DNA of 64,000 bases from Mycobacterium heckeshornense (GCF_016592155.1 NZ_AP024237.1:1922001-1986000); one strand, 5' to 3'; shown: positions 1 through 10,375, counted from the first letter of the stretch. Numbers and translations are program-made. The notes: generated by a model not told the origin, from the sequence alone.

Positions 1-722
1 ATACCCCGGGGCTGCACCGGCCACGCACCCTGTTGGGCAAGCGGCTCAACGACCTGGTCCGCGCCACCTACGCGGAGGTTGACGTCATCGGGCTGTGCAT
101 CCCCGCCGACGAGGCGATCGGCCCGGGGGACAGGTGGATCGTCGACCAGATCCGCTCGGTCGCGCCCACGACCACGCTCGTGGCCGTCGTCACCAAAATC
201 GACAAGGTGTCCAAGGACCAGCTGGCCGCTCAGCTGGCCGCGGTCGGCGAGTTGGTGGGGTCTGGCACCGAGGTGGTCCCCGTCTCCGCGGTCCGTGGTG
301 AGCAGATCGACGTGCTGATCGATGTGCTGGCCGCCGCCCTGCCGCCCGGACCGGCGTACTACCCAGACGGTGAGCTCACCGACGAACCCGAAGAAGTGTT
401 GATGGCCGAGCTCATCCGCGAGGCCGCCCTGGAGGGTCTGGGCGACGAGCTGCCGCATTCGCTGGCGGTGGTGATCGACGAAGTCGCCCCGCGGCAAGGC
501 CGCGACGACCTGATCGACGTGCACGCCGTGCTCTATGTCGAGCGCGACAGCCAGAAGGGCATCGTCATCGGCAAGGGCGGTAGCCGGCTGCGCGAAGTTG
601 GCACCGCGGCGCGTACCCAGATCGAGAAGCTACTGGGCACCAAGGTCTACCTCGACCTGCGCGTCAAGGTCGCCAAGAACTGGCAGCGTGACCCCAAACA
701 GCTTGGTCGGCTTGGGTTTTGA
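1..722 (+). CDS. era: GTPase Era, C-terminal part (5' end outside window)
   Basis: Era is a GTPase with a C-terminal KH domain that binds the 3' end of 16S rRNA and helps mature the 30S subunit. The frame is already open at base 3 and begins within the G3 switch motif (DTPG, then LHRPRTLLGKRLND). G4 is seen as TKID and G5 as SAVRG. The KH domain near the end has the GxxG loop as IGKGG, and the protein ends with the Era-typical VKVAKNWQRDPKQLGRLGF. The N-terminal P-loop lies upstream of base 1, so the gene is cut by the window edge rather than truncated. A short gap separates it from the DUF732 gene on the same strand. Confidence 0.97.
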   Translation, partial: TPGLHRPRTLLGKRLNDLVRATYAEVDVIGLCIPADEAIGPGDRWIVDQIRSVAPTTTLVAVVTKIDKVSKDQLAAQLAAVGELVGSGTEVVPVSAVRGEQIDVLIDVLAAALPPGPAYYPDGELTDEPEEVLMAELIREAALEGLGDELPHSLAVVIDEVAPRQGRDDLIDVHAVLYVERDSQKGIVIGKGGSRLREVGTAARTQIEKLLGTKVYLDLRVKVAKNWQRDPKQLGRLGF

Positions 723-739
723 GCGTAGCCTGAACGAAT

Positions 740-1036
740 ATGCGCGAGACGGTCGCGCTACTTGCCGCATTGGCTGCGACGGCTGTTATCGCCGCCGCCC
801 CGGCACACGCCGACCCGGAGGCCGAGTACTTGGACACGCTGGCCGGTCAAGGCTTCGACCTGACGGCCGTCAATACCCGCCGGCTCATCAACTTCGGCAA
901 GGCGGCCTGCGCCGACATCGGCACCGGCGGCGAAGAGCGAGCCGTGCGACACCTGGCGTCGTTTCCCGGCGCCGACCCGGCGCGGGTGCGTGCGGTGGTC
1001 AGCACTGCACACGAAAAGCTGTGTCCGGGCGCGTGA
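740..1036 (+). CDS. Secreted DUF732 protein
   Basis: A 98-residue protein with a clear Sec signal peptide: hydrophobic residues 5-20, then APAHA and likely cleavage after Ala24. The mature part (about 74 residues, two Cys) resembles the DUF732 family, small exported proteins that are abundant in mycobacteria and have no established function. It starts 17 bp after era and ends 5 bp before the convergent amidase gene. The two Cys (in KAACAD and EKLCPGA) probably form a disulfide after export; that is inference. Start ATG is the first in frame and gives the complete signal peptide. Confidence 0.85.
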   Translation: MRETVALLAALAATAVIAAAPAHADPEAEYLDTLAGQGFDLTAVNTRRLINFGKAACADIGTGGEERAVRHLASFPGADPARVRAVVSTAHEKLCPGA

Positions 1037-1041
1037 GCCGC

Positions 1042-2505
1042 TCAGCGCATCGGGGGCCCGCTGGAGACCGGCGGGGTGTCGGTGCCGGTGTTCCACCACG
1101 TCTCCGGCTGTTTGGCGGCCCAGCCCAGGACGGCCTCCAGCTCGGCGGCCAGCGACACCAGCAGCGGCTCGCTGTTCGCCGGTCCCATCAACTGCACACC
1201 GATGGGCAGACCCTCGGAGGTGAAACCGGCCGGGACGTTGATCGACGGCCAGCCCAGCAGATTCCACGGCCACGTCACCGGGCATGCCTTGATCATGGCC
1301 CGGTCGGTGGCCAGGCCACCCAGGTTGTCAAAGGCGTGCACCGGGGGCGGTGGCTGGGCGGTCGTCGGGGCCAGCACCACGTCGACGATGCGGAAAATCG
1401 AGCCGACTCGGCGCTGATCTGCGGCTTCGTGGGCACGCGCGCGGCGCAGCACCGCCCCGGACAGCAGCCGACCCATCCGCATGTTGGACAGCGTGCGAGG
1501 GTCGTAGTCGACGCCGTCACCGAGCCGCTCGGCCCAGTCGAGCAGCCCGGCGGTGGACCGTGACAGGAAGTTCACGGACAACCGCAGGCCGTAATCGGGG
1601 TTACCGGCCATCACGGTATGGCCGAGCAGCCTGAGCTGCTCGGCGACCGAGTCGAGTGCGGCCCTGATCTCCGGATGCAGTGTGGCCCGAAAACCCGTGA
1701 ACGGGAACAGGGTTGACACGGCGATCTTCAGCGGACCTGGCGCGGTCCCGACGTATTCGGACACCGTCACCGGGGGCGGTTTATGCAGGTCGCCGTCGAC
1801 GTTGCCCGATACCGCATCCAGCACCAGCGCCGCGTCCTCGACGGTGCGGGCCAGCACACCGTTGACCGTGATCCCGTTGAACGCCTCAGGCAGTGGCCAG
1901 GTGGAGATCCGGCCGCGTTGCGGCTTGATGCCCACCAGGTGCGTCCAGGCCGCGGGGATGCGGATGCTGCCCGCGCCGTCGGAGCCGATCGCCGCGGCGA
2001 CCAGGCCCGCGGCCACCGCCGCCGCGCTGCCGCCAGAGGATCCGCCGGGTGTGTGCTTGCGCGACCACGGGTTGCGGGTGTGCCCGAACGCGGGTCCGCT
2101 GGTGAAGGGCCATTGGCCGAGCTCGCAGGTGTTGGTCTTACCGACGATGACCGCGCCCGCCGCCTTGAGCCGGCGCACCACCTCGGAATCGGCGGGTGCC
2201 GGCGGGACGTATCCGGAGGTGCCGAAAGCGGTTGGTATTCCTGCGATATCGACGTCGTCCTTCACCGCGACGGGGATGCCCAGCAGCGGCGCCTGCTCAC
2301 CGGCTGCGCGCCGCCGGTCGGCCTCGGCGGCCTCGGCCAGCGCCGACTCGGCGAGGACCACCCGAAAAGCGTTCAAGCTGGGCTGGCTGAGGTCGATGGC
2401 GTGCAGCGAACGACGCACCAGCTCTTCCGACGTCACCTCGTGGGTGGCCAGCTGGTAGAGCTGGTCGGTCAGGGTAGGGAAGCGAAAAACCGAAGTGCCT
2501 GTCAT
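1042..2505 (-). CDS. amiA2: Amidase, amidase-signature family (AmiA2-like)
   Basis: A 487-residue amidase-signature hydrolase that would cleave carboxamides to acid plus ammonia or amine; the physiological substrate is unknown. The Ser-cisSer-Lys triad is visible: Lys82 in AVKDD, the cis-Ser in GGSSGGSA (about 155-161) and the nucleophile Ser180 in GSDGAGSIRIP. No signal peptide is seen, so it should be cytosolic. Position between era and recO matches amiA2 (Rv2363) in M. tuberculosis. It is convergent with the DUF732 gene and divergent from recO; the start ATG lies 73 bp from the recO start, so the two probably share a promoter region. Confidence 0.92.
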   Translation of the reverse strand: MTGTSVFRFPTLTDQLYQLATHEVTSEELVRRSLHAIDLSQPSLNAFRVVLAESALAEAAEADRRRAAGEQAPLLGIPVAVKDDVDIAGIPTAFGTSGYVPPAPADSEVVRRLKAAGAVIVGKTNTCELGQWPFTSGPAFGHTRNPWSRKHTPGGSSGGSAAAVAAGLVAAAIGSDGAGSIRIPAAWTHLVGIKPQRGRISTWPLPEAFNGITVNGVLARTVEDAALVLDAVSGNVDGDLHKPPPVTVSEYVGTAPGPLKIAVSTLFPFTGFRATLHPEIRAALDSVAEQLRLLGHTVMAGNPDYGLRLSVNFLSRSTAGLLDWAERLGDGVDYDPRTLSNMRMGRLLSGAVLRRARAHEAADQRRVGSIFRIVDVVLAPTTAQPPPPVHAFDNLGGLATDRAMIKACPVTWPWNLLGWPSINVPAGFTSEGLPIGVQLMGPANSEPLLVSLAAELEAVLGWAAKQPETWWNTGTDTPPVSSGPPMR

Positions 2506-2578
2506 CGCTGACCAGGGTATCGGCGTGCCGTCGCGGCCATGTCCCGGCGATGTCTCGGTGCGATGCCAAACTGGTGTG

Positions 2579-3409
2579 ATGCGGCTTTACCGGGACCGGG
2601 CGGTGGTGCTGCGCCAGCACAAGCTCGGCGAAGCCGACCGCATCGTGACCCTGCTCACCCGCGACCACGGGCTGGTGCGCGCGGTGGCCAAGGGCGTGCG
2701 CCGCACCCGCAGCAAGTTCGGCGCGCGCCTGGAGCCGTTCTCGCACATCGACGTGCAGCTGTACCCCGGCCGCAACCTGGACATCGTCACCCAGGTGGTC
2801 TCGATCGACGCGTTTGCCACCGACATCGTCAGCGATTACGGCCGCTACACCTGTGCGTGCGCGATGCTGGAGACCGCCGAACGCCTCGCCGGTGAGGAGC
2901 GAGCCCCGGCCCCGGCGCTGCACCGGCTCACAGTGGGGGCGCTGCGGGCGGTGGCTGACGGGCGGCGGCCCCGCGAACTGGTGCTGGACGCCTACCTGTT
3001 GCGTGCCATGGGTATCGCCGGATGGGCGCCGGCGCTAGAAGAGTGTGCCCGCTGCGCCACGCCCGGTCCGCATCGGGCGTTTCACGTCGGCGCCGGCGGC
3101 AGTGTCTGCAGCGCCTGCCGCCCGGCTGGTTCCACCACTCCTCCGCTGGGGGTGCTGGAACTGATGTCGGCGTTGCGCGACGGGGACTGGGAGGCGGCGC
3201 TGGCTGCGCCGCAGTCGCACCGCAGCCACGTCAGCGGGCTGGTGGCCGCCCACTTGCAATGGCACCTGGAACGACGACTGCGCACATTGCCGCTGGTGGA
3301 GCGGATCGACCGGGTCGACCGTGCGGTCACCGATCGTCGCATCGCGCTGCTCAGGCAGGATGTGGCCCATGGCGAGGAACCGGGGCAACAGCTCAGCGCG
3401 GACGGCTGA
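2579..3409 (+). CDS. recO: DNA repair protein RecO
   Basis: RecO mediates RecA loading onto SSB-coated DNA in the RecFOR pathway. The protein of 276 residues has the N-terminal OB-fold ([20 protein letters not shown]) and a zinc-binding Cys4 cluster at C156/C159 and C177/C180. The frame is open further upstream, to 2495, but the ATG at 2579 matches the conserved N terminus and gives the normal family length. The stop lies inside uppS, whose ATG is at 3369, so the two overlap by 41 bp and are probably co-translated with the following Rv2360c-like gene. Confidence 0.96.
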   Translation: MRLYRDRAVVLRQHKLGEADRIVTLLTRDHGLVRAVAKGVRRTRSKFGARLEPFSHIDVQLYPGRNLDIVTQVVSIDAFATDIVSDYGRYTCACAMLETAERLAGEERAPAPALHRLTVGALRAVADGRRPRELVLDAYLLRAMGIAGWAPALEECARCATPGPHRAFHVGAGGSVCSACRPAGSTTPPLGVLELMSALRDGDWEAALAAPQSHRSHVSGLVAAHLQWHLERRLRTLPLVERIDRVDRAVTDRRIALLRQDVAHGEEPGQQLSADG

Positions 3410-4274
3410 GCGCGCGAACTTTCCGCAGCTACCGCCACCGCCGGCCGACTACCCGACGTTTCCGGACACGTCGACGTGGCCGGTGGTCTTCCCGGAGCTG
3501 CCACCCTCGCCAGACGGCGGACCGCGCCGGCCGCCGCAGCACCCGTCGAAGGCGGTGCCGCCACAGATTCCGGCGGCACAGCTGCCGACTCATGTCGCGA
3601 TCGTGATGGACGGCAACGGCCGGTGGGCCACTCGGCGCGGACTGCCGCGTGTGGAGGGGCACAAGATGGGCGAGGCCGTCGTCATCGATATCGCGTGCGG
3701 TGCAATAGAACTCGGCATCAAGTGGCTAAGTCTTTTCGCATTCTCGACCGAGAACTGGAAGCGGCCCGCCGACGAGGTCCGTTTTCTGATGGGCTTCAAC
3801 CGCGACGTGGTGCGGCGCCGCCGCGAAAGCTTGAACACGATGGGAGTGCGGATACGGTGGGTGGGGTCGCGACCGCGGTTGTGGCGCAGCGTCATCAAAG
3901 AACTCGAGATCGCCGAGCAGATGACCGCCGACAACGACGTTATCACCGTTAACTATTGCGTGAACTACGGGGGTCGCGCCGAAATCACCGAAGCTGCAAG
4001 GGGTATCGCTCGGGAGGCGGCTGCCGGCAAGCTGAATCCGGATCGGATCACCGAGGCGACGATTGCCCGCCACCTGCACCGGCCCGATATACCCGATGTC
4101 GACTTGTTGCTGCGAACGTCGGGGGAGCAGCGGTCCAGCAATTTCATGCTGTGGCAGGCGGCCTACGCCGAATACGTCTTCTCCGACAAGCTGTGGCCGG
4201 ACTATGATCGCCGCGACTTGTGGGCGGCCTGCCAAGAATACGCATCTCGCCATCGACGATTCGGGAGCGCCTGA
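3369..4274 (+). CDS. uppS: Decaprenyl diphosphate synthase (cis-prenyltransferase)
   Basis: A cis-prenyltransferase that elongates an allylic diphosphate with isopentenyl diphosphate to make decaprenyl diphosphate, the lipid carrier for arabinogalactan, lipoarabinomannan and peptidoglycan. The catalytic region [13 protein letters not shown] starts about residue 79; the later [15 protein letters not shown] motif binds isopentenyl diphosphate. A proline-rich extension of about 75 residues precedes the catalytic core, as in Rv2361c. ATG at 3369 was chosen because MARN matches the recalled mycobacterial N terminus; 301 residues. It overlaps recO by 41 bp and the next gene by 4 bp (ATGA), so recO-uppS-Rv2360c form an operon. 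Confidence 0.96.
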   Translation: MARNRGNSSARTAERANFPQLPPPPADYPTFPDTSTWPVVFPELPPSPDGGPRRPPQHPSKAVPPQIPAAQLPTHVAIVMDGNGRWATRRGLPRVEGHKMGEAVVIDIACGAIELGIKWLSLFAFSTENWKRPADEVRFLMGFNRDVVRRRRESLNTMGVRIRWVGSRPRLWRSVIKELEIAEQMTADNDVITVNYCVNYGGRAEITEAARGIAREAAAGKLNPDRITEATIARHLHRPDIPDVDLLLRTSGEQRSSNFMLWQAAYAEYVFSDKLWPDYDRRDLWAACQEYASRHRRFGSA

Positions 4275-4690
4275 TGCCCTCATTGCAGGAGCGGCTGGCT
4301 TCGGTGCTTCGCGATGTATTGCCCGTCGAGGAGGAGCCCGACGGCGCGCTGACGATCCGCCACGACGGCACGTTCGCGTCGTTGCGGGTGGTGAGCATCG
4401 TCGAGGATCTCGACCTGGTTTCGCTGACTCAGGTTTTGGTGTGGGATCTTCCGTTGAACAAAAAAATTCGCGACCGGGTGGCCGAGCACGCGCAGGGCGT
4501 CCAGCTGGGCTCGCTGGCCGTGGTGGAAAAAATCAGCGACACGACCGCCAAACGTAACTCCGGCAAGACCGCCGACGTGATGTTGCGCTACAACTTCCCC
4601 GGTGCGGGGCTGACCGACGACGCGTTACGCACCCTGATCCTGATGGTGCTCGATACCGGTGCTGAGATACGGCGCGCGCTAACCCGTTAA
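4274..4690 (+). CDS. Conserved protein, Rv2360c-like
   Basis: A 138-residue cytosolic protein without signal or membrane segment. It corresponds by position and length to Rv2360c, a conserved actinobacterial protein of unknown function; the alpha-beta pattern may be of the YbjN/type III chaperone-like kind, which I cannot confirm by eye. The ATG overlaps the uppS stop (ATGA), arguing for translational coupling. Its own TAA shares the TTAA at 4687-4690 with the stop of the convergent zur gene, so no terminator fits between them. Confidence 0.85.
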   Translation: MPSLQERLASVLRDVLPVEEEPDGALTIRHDGTFASLRVVSIVEDLDLVSLTQVLVWDLPLNKKIRDRVAEHAQGVQLGSLAVVEKISDTTAKRNSGKTADVMLRYNFPGAGLTDDALRTLILMVLDTGAEIRRALTR

Positions 4691-5076
4691 CCCGCGCACT
4701 GCGAGCACGTTCCGAAGATCTCGATGGTGTGGCTGGGATCGGAAAACCCGTGTTCGGCGGCGACTTCGGCAGCCCACGTCTCAACTTCATGATCGCCGAC
4801 CTCGACGGTGGAGCCGCAGCTGCGGCACACCAGGTGGTGATGATGGTCGGTCGAGCAGCGGCGGTAGACCGATTCGCCGGTGTCGCTGCGCAGGGTGTCG
4901 AGCAAACCCGCCGCCGCCATGGACTGCAGCGTGCGATAGACGGTGGTCAGGCCGATGGTTTCGCCGCGACGGCGTAACTCGTCGTGCAGTTCCTGTGCCG
5001 AGCGGAAGTCATCGACGGTTTCCAGCAACGTTGCGATCGCAGCCCGCTGCCGGGTGGAGCGAACACCGTGGTTCAT
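4687..5076 (-). CDS. zur: Zinc uptake regulator Zur (FurB)
   Basis: A Fur-family repressor (129 residues) that uses zinc as corepressor and controls zinc uptake, alternative ribosomal proteins and ESX-3 in M. tuberculosis. The winged helix is at about residues 1-75 (RSAQELHDELR, TVYRTLQSMAAAG). The dimerisation part has the His-rich DHHHH and two CxxC pairs (CRSC and CSQC) of the structural zinc site. It overlaps smtB by 4 bp and is transcribed after it, giving the smtB-zur operon known from mycobacteria, in which SmtB represses the operon when zinc is low. Confidence 0.96.
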   Translation of the reverse strand: MNHGVRSTRQRAAIATLLETVDDFRSAQELHDELRRRGETIGLTTVYRTLQSMAAAGLLDTLRSDTGESVYRRCSTDHHHHLVCRSCGSTVEVGDHEVETWAAEVAAEHGFSDPSHTIEIFGTCSQCAG

Positions 5077-5465
5077 AACCGCCGTTCCTCACCGGCGTGC
5101 GCGACCGCGTCGATGACGATGTGCGCCAGGTGATGGTCGACCAGCCGATAGAGGACCTCGCGACCCGACCGTTCACCGGCGACCACGCCCGCCGCCTTGA
5201 GGATTTTCAGATGCTGGCTCACCAGCGGTTGTGGTACGCCGAGCGCGTCGACCAGTTCGTGCACGCAGCGCTGCGATTCGCGCAACTGCAACACGATGGC
5301 GATGCGCACGGGTGCGGCCAGGGCGCGCAGCAGCTCGCCGGCGGCCTCGAGAATTTCCCGCGGCGGCGGGGCCGGACCTGCCGAGAACCCGCGCTCGTGC
5401 TCACCCACCAGCGCGGGCGCCGGCACGGCGGCGCCGTCGGCGACCGGTGACGTCGAGCGCGACAT
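5073..5465 (-). CDS. smtB: Zinc-responsive ArsR/SmtB repressor
   Basis: A 130-residue ArsR-family repressor, first gene of the smtB-zur operon. The helix-turn-helix is CVHELVDALGVPQPLVSQHLKIL (about 67-88). The alpha-5 zinc site is complete: D-x-H then ten residues then H-x-x-E (DHH...HAGE), exactly the family spacing, so it should release DNA on binding zinc. The N-terminal 35 residues are low-complexity. Upstream, at 5528-5547, lies an 8-bp inverted repeat suited to be its own operator. The ATG at 5465 is the first in frame. Confidence 0.95.
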   Translation of the reverse strand: MSRSTSPVADGAAVPAPALVGEHERGFSAGPAPPPREILEAAGELLRALAAPVRIAIVLQLRESQRCVHELVDALGVPQPLVSQHLKILKAAGVVAGERSGREVLYRLVDHHLAHIVIDAVAHAGEERRL

Positions 5466-5527
5466 CGGATATCACTTTCGAACGGTACAGCGCTGTTGGG
5501 AACCGTTGTCGGTTCGCTTCCACTGTC

Positions 5528-5547
5528 ACATGCATATTGATGCATGT
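5528..5547. promoter_or_regulatory. Probable SmtB operator (8-4-8 inverted repeat)
   Basis: ACATGCAT-ATTG-ATGCATGT is a perfect 8-bp inverted repeat with a 4-bp spacer, 63 bp upstream of smtB and about 95 bp upstream of glyS. It resembles the recalled mycobacterial SmtB-binding repeat in front of Rv2358-furB. It is AT-richer than its surroundings. Confidence 0.8.
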
Positions 5548-5570
5548 CAAAGCCCGCGGCCGGCGATCGC

Positions 5571-5576
5571 TACGAT
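5571..5576 (+). promoter_or_regulatory. Candidate -10 box for glyS
   Basis: TACGAT fits the mycobacterial TANNNT -10 consensus and lies 65 bp before the glyS GTG. No clear -35 is seen. The SmtB operator ends about 24 bp upstream, so SmtB could affect this promoter too; that is inference. Confidence 0.4.
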
Positions 5577-5641
5577 GACTGGTGCTCGCGGCTCACCACC
5601 GTCCGCGTTCGTCCCCACCCGAGACAGGAGTACACCAGCCC

Positions 5642-7021
5642 GTGGCGTCCGTCATCGACACCGTGGTCAACCTCGCCAAACGGCGCGGTCTGGTGTATCC
5701 GTGCGGCGAAATCTACGGCGGGGTCAAGTCGGCGTGGGACTACGGCCCCCTGGGCGTGGAGCTCAAGGAGAACATCAAGCGACAGTGGTGGCGCTCGATG
5801 GTCACCAGCCGCGACGACGTCGTCGGCCTGGATTCCTCGATCATCCTGCCCCGCGAGGTGTGGGTCGCCTCCGGCCACGTCGACGTGTTCCACGACCCGC
5901 TGGTGGAGTCGCTGATCACCCACAAGCGCTACCGCGCCGACCAGCTCATCGAGGCCTACGAGGCCAAGCACGGTCATCCGCCGCCCAACGGCCTGGCCGA
6001 CATCCACGACCCCGACACCGGCGAGCCCGGCCGGTGGACCGAGCCGCGCGAGTTCAACATGATGCTCAAGACCTATCTCGGCCCGATCGAGAGCGAAGAG
6101 GGGCTGCACTACCTGCGCCCGGAAACCGCGCAGGGCATCTTCGTCAACTTCGCCAACGTGGTCACCACCGCGCGCAAGAAGCCGCCGTTCGGAATCGCCC
6201 AGACCGGTAAGAGTTTTCGCAACGAGATCACGCCCGGCAACTTCATCTTCCGCACCCGCGAGTTCGAACAGATGGAGATGGAGTTTTTCGTCGAGCCGTC
6301 TACCGCGCCGGAATGGTTCGACTATTGGGTCGACAACCGGCGACAGTGGTACATCGATCTCGGCATCAATCCGGACAACCTTCGGTTGTGGGAACACCCG
6401 AAAGACAAGCTCTCGCACTATTCGGCGCGCACCATCGACATCGAGTACAAGTTCGGCTTCGCCGGCAATCCGTGGGGGGAGCTCGAGGGTATCGCAAACC
6501 GCACCGACTTCGACTTGTCCACGCACTCAAAGCATTCCGGTGTCGACCTGTCGTACTACGACAACGTCACCGACACCCGCTACATCCCGTACGTGATCGA
6601 ACCCGCAGGTGGTCTGAGCCGGTCGTTCATGGCGTTTTTGATCGACGCCTACAGCGAAGACCTGGCGCCCAACGCCAAAGGCGGGATGGACCGACGCACG
6701 GTGCTGCGGCTCGATCCGCGTTTGGCACCCGTCAAGGCCGCGGTCTTACCGCTGTCACGGCACGCCGACCTGAGCCCCAAGGCCCGCGACCTGGCCGCGG
6801 AGTTGCGCAAATACTGGAACATCGAATTCGACGACGCCGGCGCGATCGGACGGCGCTACCGGCGCCAAGACGAGATCGGCACACCGTTTTGCGTGACGGT
6901 GGACTTCGAGACGCTCGAGGACCACGCGGTCACCGTGCGAGACCGCGACACCATGACGCAGGACCGGATCGCCATCGACGCGGTCGGCGACTACCTGGCG
7001 CCGCGGCTGCGGGCCTGTTAG
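5642..7021 (+). CDS. glyS: Glycyl-tRNA synthetase (dimeric type)
   Basis: A class II aminoacyl-tRNA synthetase that charges tRNA-Gly. This is the single-chain, alpha-2 type: N-terminal [14 protein letters not shown] and WDYGPLG, motif 2 as FRNEI with [13 protein letters not shown], motif 3 as GLSRSF, and a C-terminal anticodon-binding domain. GTG at 5642 was chosen over the in-frame ATG at 5582 because an AGGAG lies 11 bp before it and VASVIDTVV is the conserved N terminus; 459 residues. Monocistronic by context, convergent with the TPM-domain gene. Confidence 0.96.
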   Translation: MASVIDTVVNLAKRRGLVYPCGEIYGGVKSAWDYGPLGVELKENIKRQWWRSMVTSRDDVVGLDSSIILPREVWVASGHVDVFHDPLVESLITHKRYRADQLIEAYEAKHGHPPPNGLADIHDPDTGEPGRWTEPREFNMMLKTYLGPIESEEGLHYLRPETAQGIFVNFANVVTTARKKPPFGIAQTGKSFRNEITPGNFIFRTREFEQMEMEFFVEPSTAPEWFDYWVDNRRQWYIDLGINPDNLRLWEHPKDKLSHYSARTIDIEYKFGFAGNPWGELEGIANRTDFDLSTHSKHSGVDLSYYDNVTDTRYIPYVIEPAGGLSRSFMAFLIDAYSEDLAPNAKGGMDRRTVLRLDPRLAPVKAAVLPLSRHADLSPKARDLAAELRKYWNIEFDDAGAIGRRYRRQDEIGTPFCVTVDFETLEDHAVTVRDRDTMTQDRIAIDAVGDYLAPRLRAC

Positions 7022-7034
7022 CGGTCGCGGCAGC

Positions 7035-9038
7035 TCAGAACCGTCCGCCGCCGCCCAGGAACCCGTCGTCGGAGGGCCCCGACGCACCGCCGAACGAGGT
7101 TGGGCTCCAGCCACCATCCCAGCCGTCCCAGCCGCCGCCGAAACCGTCGAAGCCGCCACGCATCGCGCCGCCCAGCAGATCGCCGATGATGATCCCGCCC
7201 ATCATCGCGCCCAAGTCGCCGCCACGGTAGCGGCCGGCGAAGGCCTGCTGCGCGGACTCGACGTCGGCGTTGGCCAACGACAGGGCCTGGTCCGCCAGCG
7301 CGGCGGCGGCGTTGGCGTGGCCGATCGCTCCGTTGACATCACTGCTCCGCTTGTCGTGTGCTGCCTGCAATTGCCGGTTCGCCTCCGCAAGCCGGGTGCG
7401 CGCTTGCGGGCCGATGCTCCCGCGGCGGGTGTCGATGTAGTCGGAGACGGCGCGCACCCGCGCCTGCGCGGTGAACAACGCCTGCTCCAAGGCGCGGTTG
7501 AGGCGCTCGGCGCTTGCCCGCTCCTCGGCGACAACGGCCAGCAGCCGATCCAAATCGGCATCGGCCTTGGTCAACCGGGTGAAAGCGCCAAGGGGATCGG
7601 TGGCGCCGCGGGTGCGTGCGGCGTCGACGGCCTCGACCGCCGCGTCACGCATCCTCGCCAGCTCAGCGGTGTGCGCACCGTCGGCTTTTTGCAGATAGCC
7701 GTCGGCCTGCGCGATCCCCGTTTGAGTGTCGGCGATCACGGATGGCAGTCGTTCGGCGGCGCGACGGATATCGTGTGACGCGTTGTCGATGGCGTCGAGC
7801 AGCGAACGAGCCTGGGCCAGAGCCGATTCCGCAGCGCGCACCGCGTCGACCAAGGCGCTCTGCTGTCCGCTGACCGCCTGCGCCGCCAGCTCGCGTGCCC
7901 GGCTGATGTTCTGCTCGCCAAAGGCCAGCCGTTTTTTGGCGGCGTCGACGTTGCCTGACACCGAAGTCAGTGCGGCAGCGTCGAATTCGCGATGCAACTC
8001 GGCGAGCCGCTGTTCTGCCGGGCCGATGCGGGCGGTGAGCTCGACGACCTGCCGGGTCAGCCCGTCCAGTCGCTCCGGGGCGTTGATCACCAAGTCGCGC
8101 AACTGCTCGAACGCCTGTCGCTGCGATTCCAATTCGCGGTCGGCCCGCGCTGCCGACACGATCACCTTGGTCAGCAGCTCGCGGCGCTGTGCGGGCGTCT
8201 CGGGTATCGCGTCGTCGAGTTGCTGGCGGACGTTGAACGCTTGGGTCAGTGCGGCGTTGGCGTTGTTCACCGCACGGGTGAACGGTTCGGTGCGCTCGGG
8301 GCCGAACTCGTCGATGGCCAGGGCCAGTTCGTTGGCGCTGGTGCGCACCGCGTTGTCGACCTCGACCACCTTCGACCGCGACAGGTCGTCGAGCACGTCC
8401 AGCGGCAGCGCGGCAAGCGCATCGGGATCGGTAAGGTCGGCACGGCGCGCCGCGGCAACCGCGGCGGCGTGGCGTCGCCGGCGGCGGTAGCGCATCACCA
8501 CCACCAGCGCCAGCATCGCGACCGCGATGACGCCCAACGCGACCAGCAGCGGCGCCCACGCCGACGAACCGGATGGTCGATCGAGTCCGGTGGCCGCGGC
8601 CACCGCGGCGCCGCTCCAGTCGCCGCGATGCAGCGCGGGTTCGATCCGGGTGCGCCGCAGGTCGTCGATTCGACGCGAGTCCAGGTTCTTCACCGTTGCC
8701 GGCACGAGGAAGGCATACGCGCGGTCGGCGGTGGCCACTGCCAGCAACGCGTCGTAGTCGCCCAGGTCGCTGGCGCTGCGGGTGCTCTGCGCCCAGCTCA
8801 CCGCGGCCTGCCCGGAGAAGGTGTCGACGTAGACCACCCACAGCCGGATGTGCCGGTCGGTGTAGAGCTTGTTCACCGCGGCCTCGACGGCGTCACGGCC
8901 CGCGCCGGTCAATGCGCCGGCGTCGTCGGTGACGTAGTCGGACAACCGGAATGGCGGTTGCGCGGCCGCTGCCGGGGCAAGCAGCAGCGCGGCAGCCAGC
9001 GTCGCCACGATCACGCCGAACAGGCGAGCGATGCGCAT
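7035..9038 (-). CDS. TPM-domain membrane protein, Rv2345-like
   Basis: A 667-residue exported protein. A signal peptide (residues 1-27, ending APAAAAQP) is followed by a TPM domain (about 30-150, [13 protein letters not shown]), a transmembrane segment near 170-190 ([20 protein letters not shown]) with a basic stop-transfer RRRRR, then about 430 residues of heptad-like alpha-helix rich in Ala, Arg and Glu, and a Gly/Trp-rich tail ending GGGGRF. The tail is reminiscent of other TPM proteins. Function is unknown; TPM domains occur in thylakoid and envelope proteins. ATG at 9038 was preferred to the TTG at 9047. It is divergent from dgt with 52 bp between starts. Confidence 0.9.
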   Translation of the reverse strand: MRIARLFGVIVATLAAALLLAPAAAAQPPFRLSDYVTDDAGALTGAGRDAVEAAVNKLYTDRHIRLWVVYVDTFSGQAAVSWAQSTRSASDLGDYDALLAVATADRAYAFLVPATVKNLDSRRIDDLRRTRIEPALHRGDWSGAAVAAATGLDRPSGSSAWAPLLVALGVIAVAMLALVVVMRYRRRRRHAAAVAAARRADLTDPDALAALPLDVLDDLSRSKVVEVDNAVRTSANELALAIDEFGPERTEPFTRAVNNANAALTQAFNVRQQLDDAIPETPAQRRELLTKVIVSAARADRELESQRQAFEQLRDLVINAPERLDGLTRQVVELTARIGPAEQRLAELHREFDAAALTSVSGNVDAAKKRLAFGEQNISRARELAAQAVSGQQSALVDAVRAAESALAQARSLLDAIDNASHDIRRAAERLPSVIADTQTGIAQADGYLQKADGAHTAELARMRDAAVEAVDAARTRGATDPLGAFTRLTKADADLDRLLAVVAEERASAERLNRALEQALFTAQARVRAVSDYIDTRRGSIGPQARTRLAEANRQLQAAHDKRSSDVNGAIGHANAAAALADQALSLANADVESAQQAFAGRYRGGDLGAMMGGIIIGDLLGGAMRGGFDGFGGGWDGWDGGWSPTSFGGASGPSDDGFLGGGGRF

Positions 9039-9090
9039 GCTCGCCAATGTAGCCGGGGGACGGCGGTCGGCCCTGGCAGACTGTCGTTCG

Positions 9091-10338
9091 ATGAATCCGC
9101 AGGACCCCTACGACGACTTCGACCGCCAGCGGCGGGTGGCCGAGGCCCCCAAGACCGCGGGATTGCCGGGCACCCAAGGCCAGCACCGCACCGACTTCGC
9201 CCGCGACCGGGCCCGGGTATTGCACAGTGCCGCGCTGCGCCGGCTGGCCGACAAGACCCAGGTCGTCGGGCCGCGGGAAAGCGACACCCCGCGCACCCGG
9301 CTGACCCACTCGCTGGAAGTGGCGCAGATCGGCCGCGGCATGGCAATCGGACTGGGATGCGACGCCGACCTCGTCGACCTGGCCGGGTTGGCCCACGACA
9401 TCGGCCATCCGCCGTACGGCCACAACGGCGAGCAGGCGCTCGACGAGGTCGCGGCCGATTGTGGGGGCTTCGAGGGCAATGCGCAAAACTTCCGTATTCT
9501 CACCAGCTTGGAACCCAAAGTCCTTGATTCCCAAGGCCGTAGCGCCGGACTGAACCTGACCCGGGCGGCGTTGGATGCGGTCACCAAATATCCGTGGACG
9601 CAGACCCAGAGCCGCGACAAGTTCGGTTTTTACGACGCCGACCGCGACCCGGCGGCCTGGGTGCGTGACGGCGCACCGGCCGGGCGGGCCTGCCTGGAAG
9701 CGCAGGTGATGGACTGGGCCGACGATGTCGCGTATTCGGTACACGACGTCGAGGACGGCGTCATCTCCGGCCGTATCGACCTGCGTGTGCTCGCCGACGA
9801 CGACGCCGCCGCTGCGCTGGCCAAGTTGGGTGAGACCGCGTATCCGCGGCTAAGCGCCGACGATTTGGTGGCCGCCGCCCAGCGGCTGTCCGGGCTGCCG
9901 GTGGTCGCTGCGGTCGGTAAGTATGACGCCACACTGGCGGCGTCGGTCGCGCTCAAGCGGCTGACCAGCGAGCTGGTGGGCCGGTTCGTCTCCGCGGCGA
10001 TCACCGCCACCCGCGCGGCCGCCGGATCCGGGCCGCTGGCGCGGTATGCGGCCGACCTGCATGTGCCCGACCTGGTTCGTGCCGAAGTGGCGGTGCTGAA
10101 GACGCTGGCGCTGCAGTTCATCATGTCCGATCCACGGCACCTGGACATGCAGGCCCGGCAGCGCGAACGCATCCACCGGGTGGCGCAATGGCTGCTGGCC
10201 GGCGCGCCGCGAACCCTGGACCCGATCTTTGTCCCGGCGTTCAACACCGCCGCCGACGACCGCGCCCGGCTGCGGGTCATCGTCGACCAGATCGCTTCCT
10301 ACACCGAGGGACGATTGGAACGCATCGAGGCCCCATAG
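9091..10338 (+). CDS. dgt: Deoxyguanosinetriphosphate triphosphohydrolase-like (dGTPase)
   Basis: An HD-domain hydrolase that splits dNTPs, classically dGTP, into nucleoside and triphosphate. The HD metal site is clear: [11 protein letters not shown] gives the first His and [15 protein letters not shown] the HD pair. 415 residues, normal for the short bacterial type. The ATG at 9091 was chosen because [15 protein letters not shown] is followed directly by the conserved [20 protein letters not shown]; the frame is open to 9031. Position before dnaG matches Rv2344c. A candidate -10 (CAGACT) lies just upstream. Confidence 0.94.
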   Translation: MNPQDPYDDFDRQRRVAEAPKTAGLPGTQGQHRTDFARDRARVLHSAALRRLADKTQVVGPRESDTPRTRLTHSLEVAQIGRGMAIGLGCDADLVDLAGLAHDIGHPPYGHNGEQALDEVAADCGGFEGNAQNFRILTSLEPKVLDSQGRSAGLNLTRAALDAVTKYPWTQTQSRDKFGFYDADRDPAAWVRDGAPAGRACLEAQVMDWADDVAYSVHDVEDGVISGRIDLRVLADDDAAAALAKLGETAYPRLSADDLVAAAQRLSGLPVVAAVGKYDATLAASVALKRLTSELVGRFVSAAITATRAAAGSGPLARYAADLHVPDLVRAEVAVLKTLALQFIMSDPRHLDMQARQRERIHRVAQWLLAGAPRTLDPIFVPAFNTAADDRARLRVIVDQIASYTEGRLERIEAP

Positions 10339-10375
10339 CCCCGGCATCACCGCGGCATCACCGCCCGGCCGGCGG

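Noticed and set aside
535..1563. Long plus-strand frame over era, the DUF732 gene and the amidase
   Set aside because: Arg/Pro-rich composition typical of shadow frames in GC-rich DNA; crosses three well-supported genes.
5548..5641. T-box or other riboswitch before glyS
   Set aside because: The leader is short and no T-box sequence or specifier hairpin is visible.
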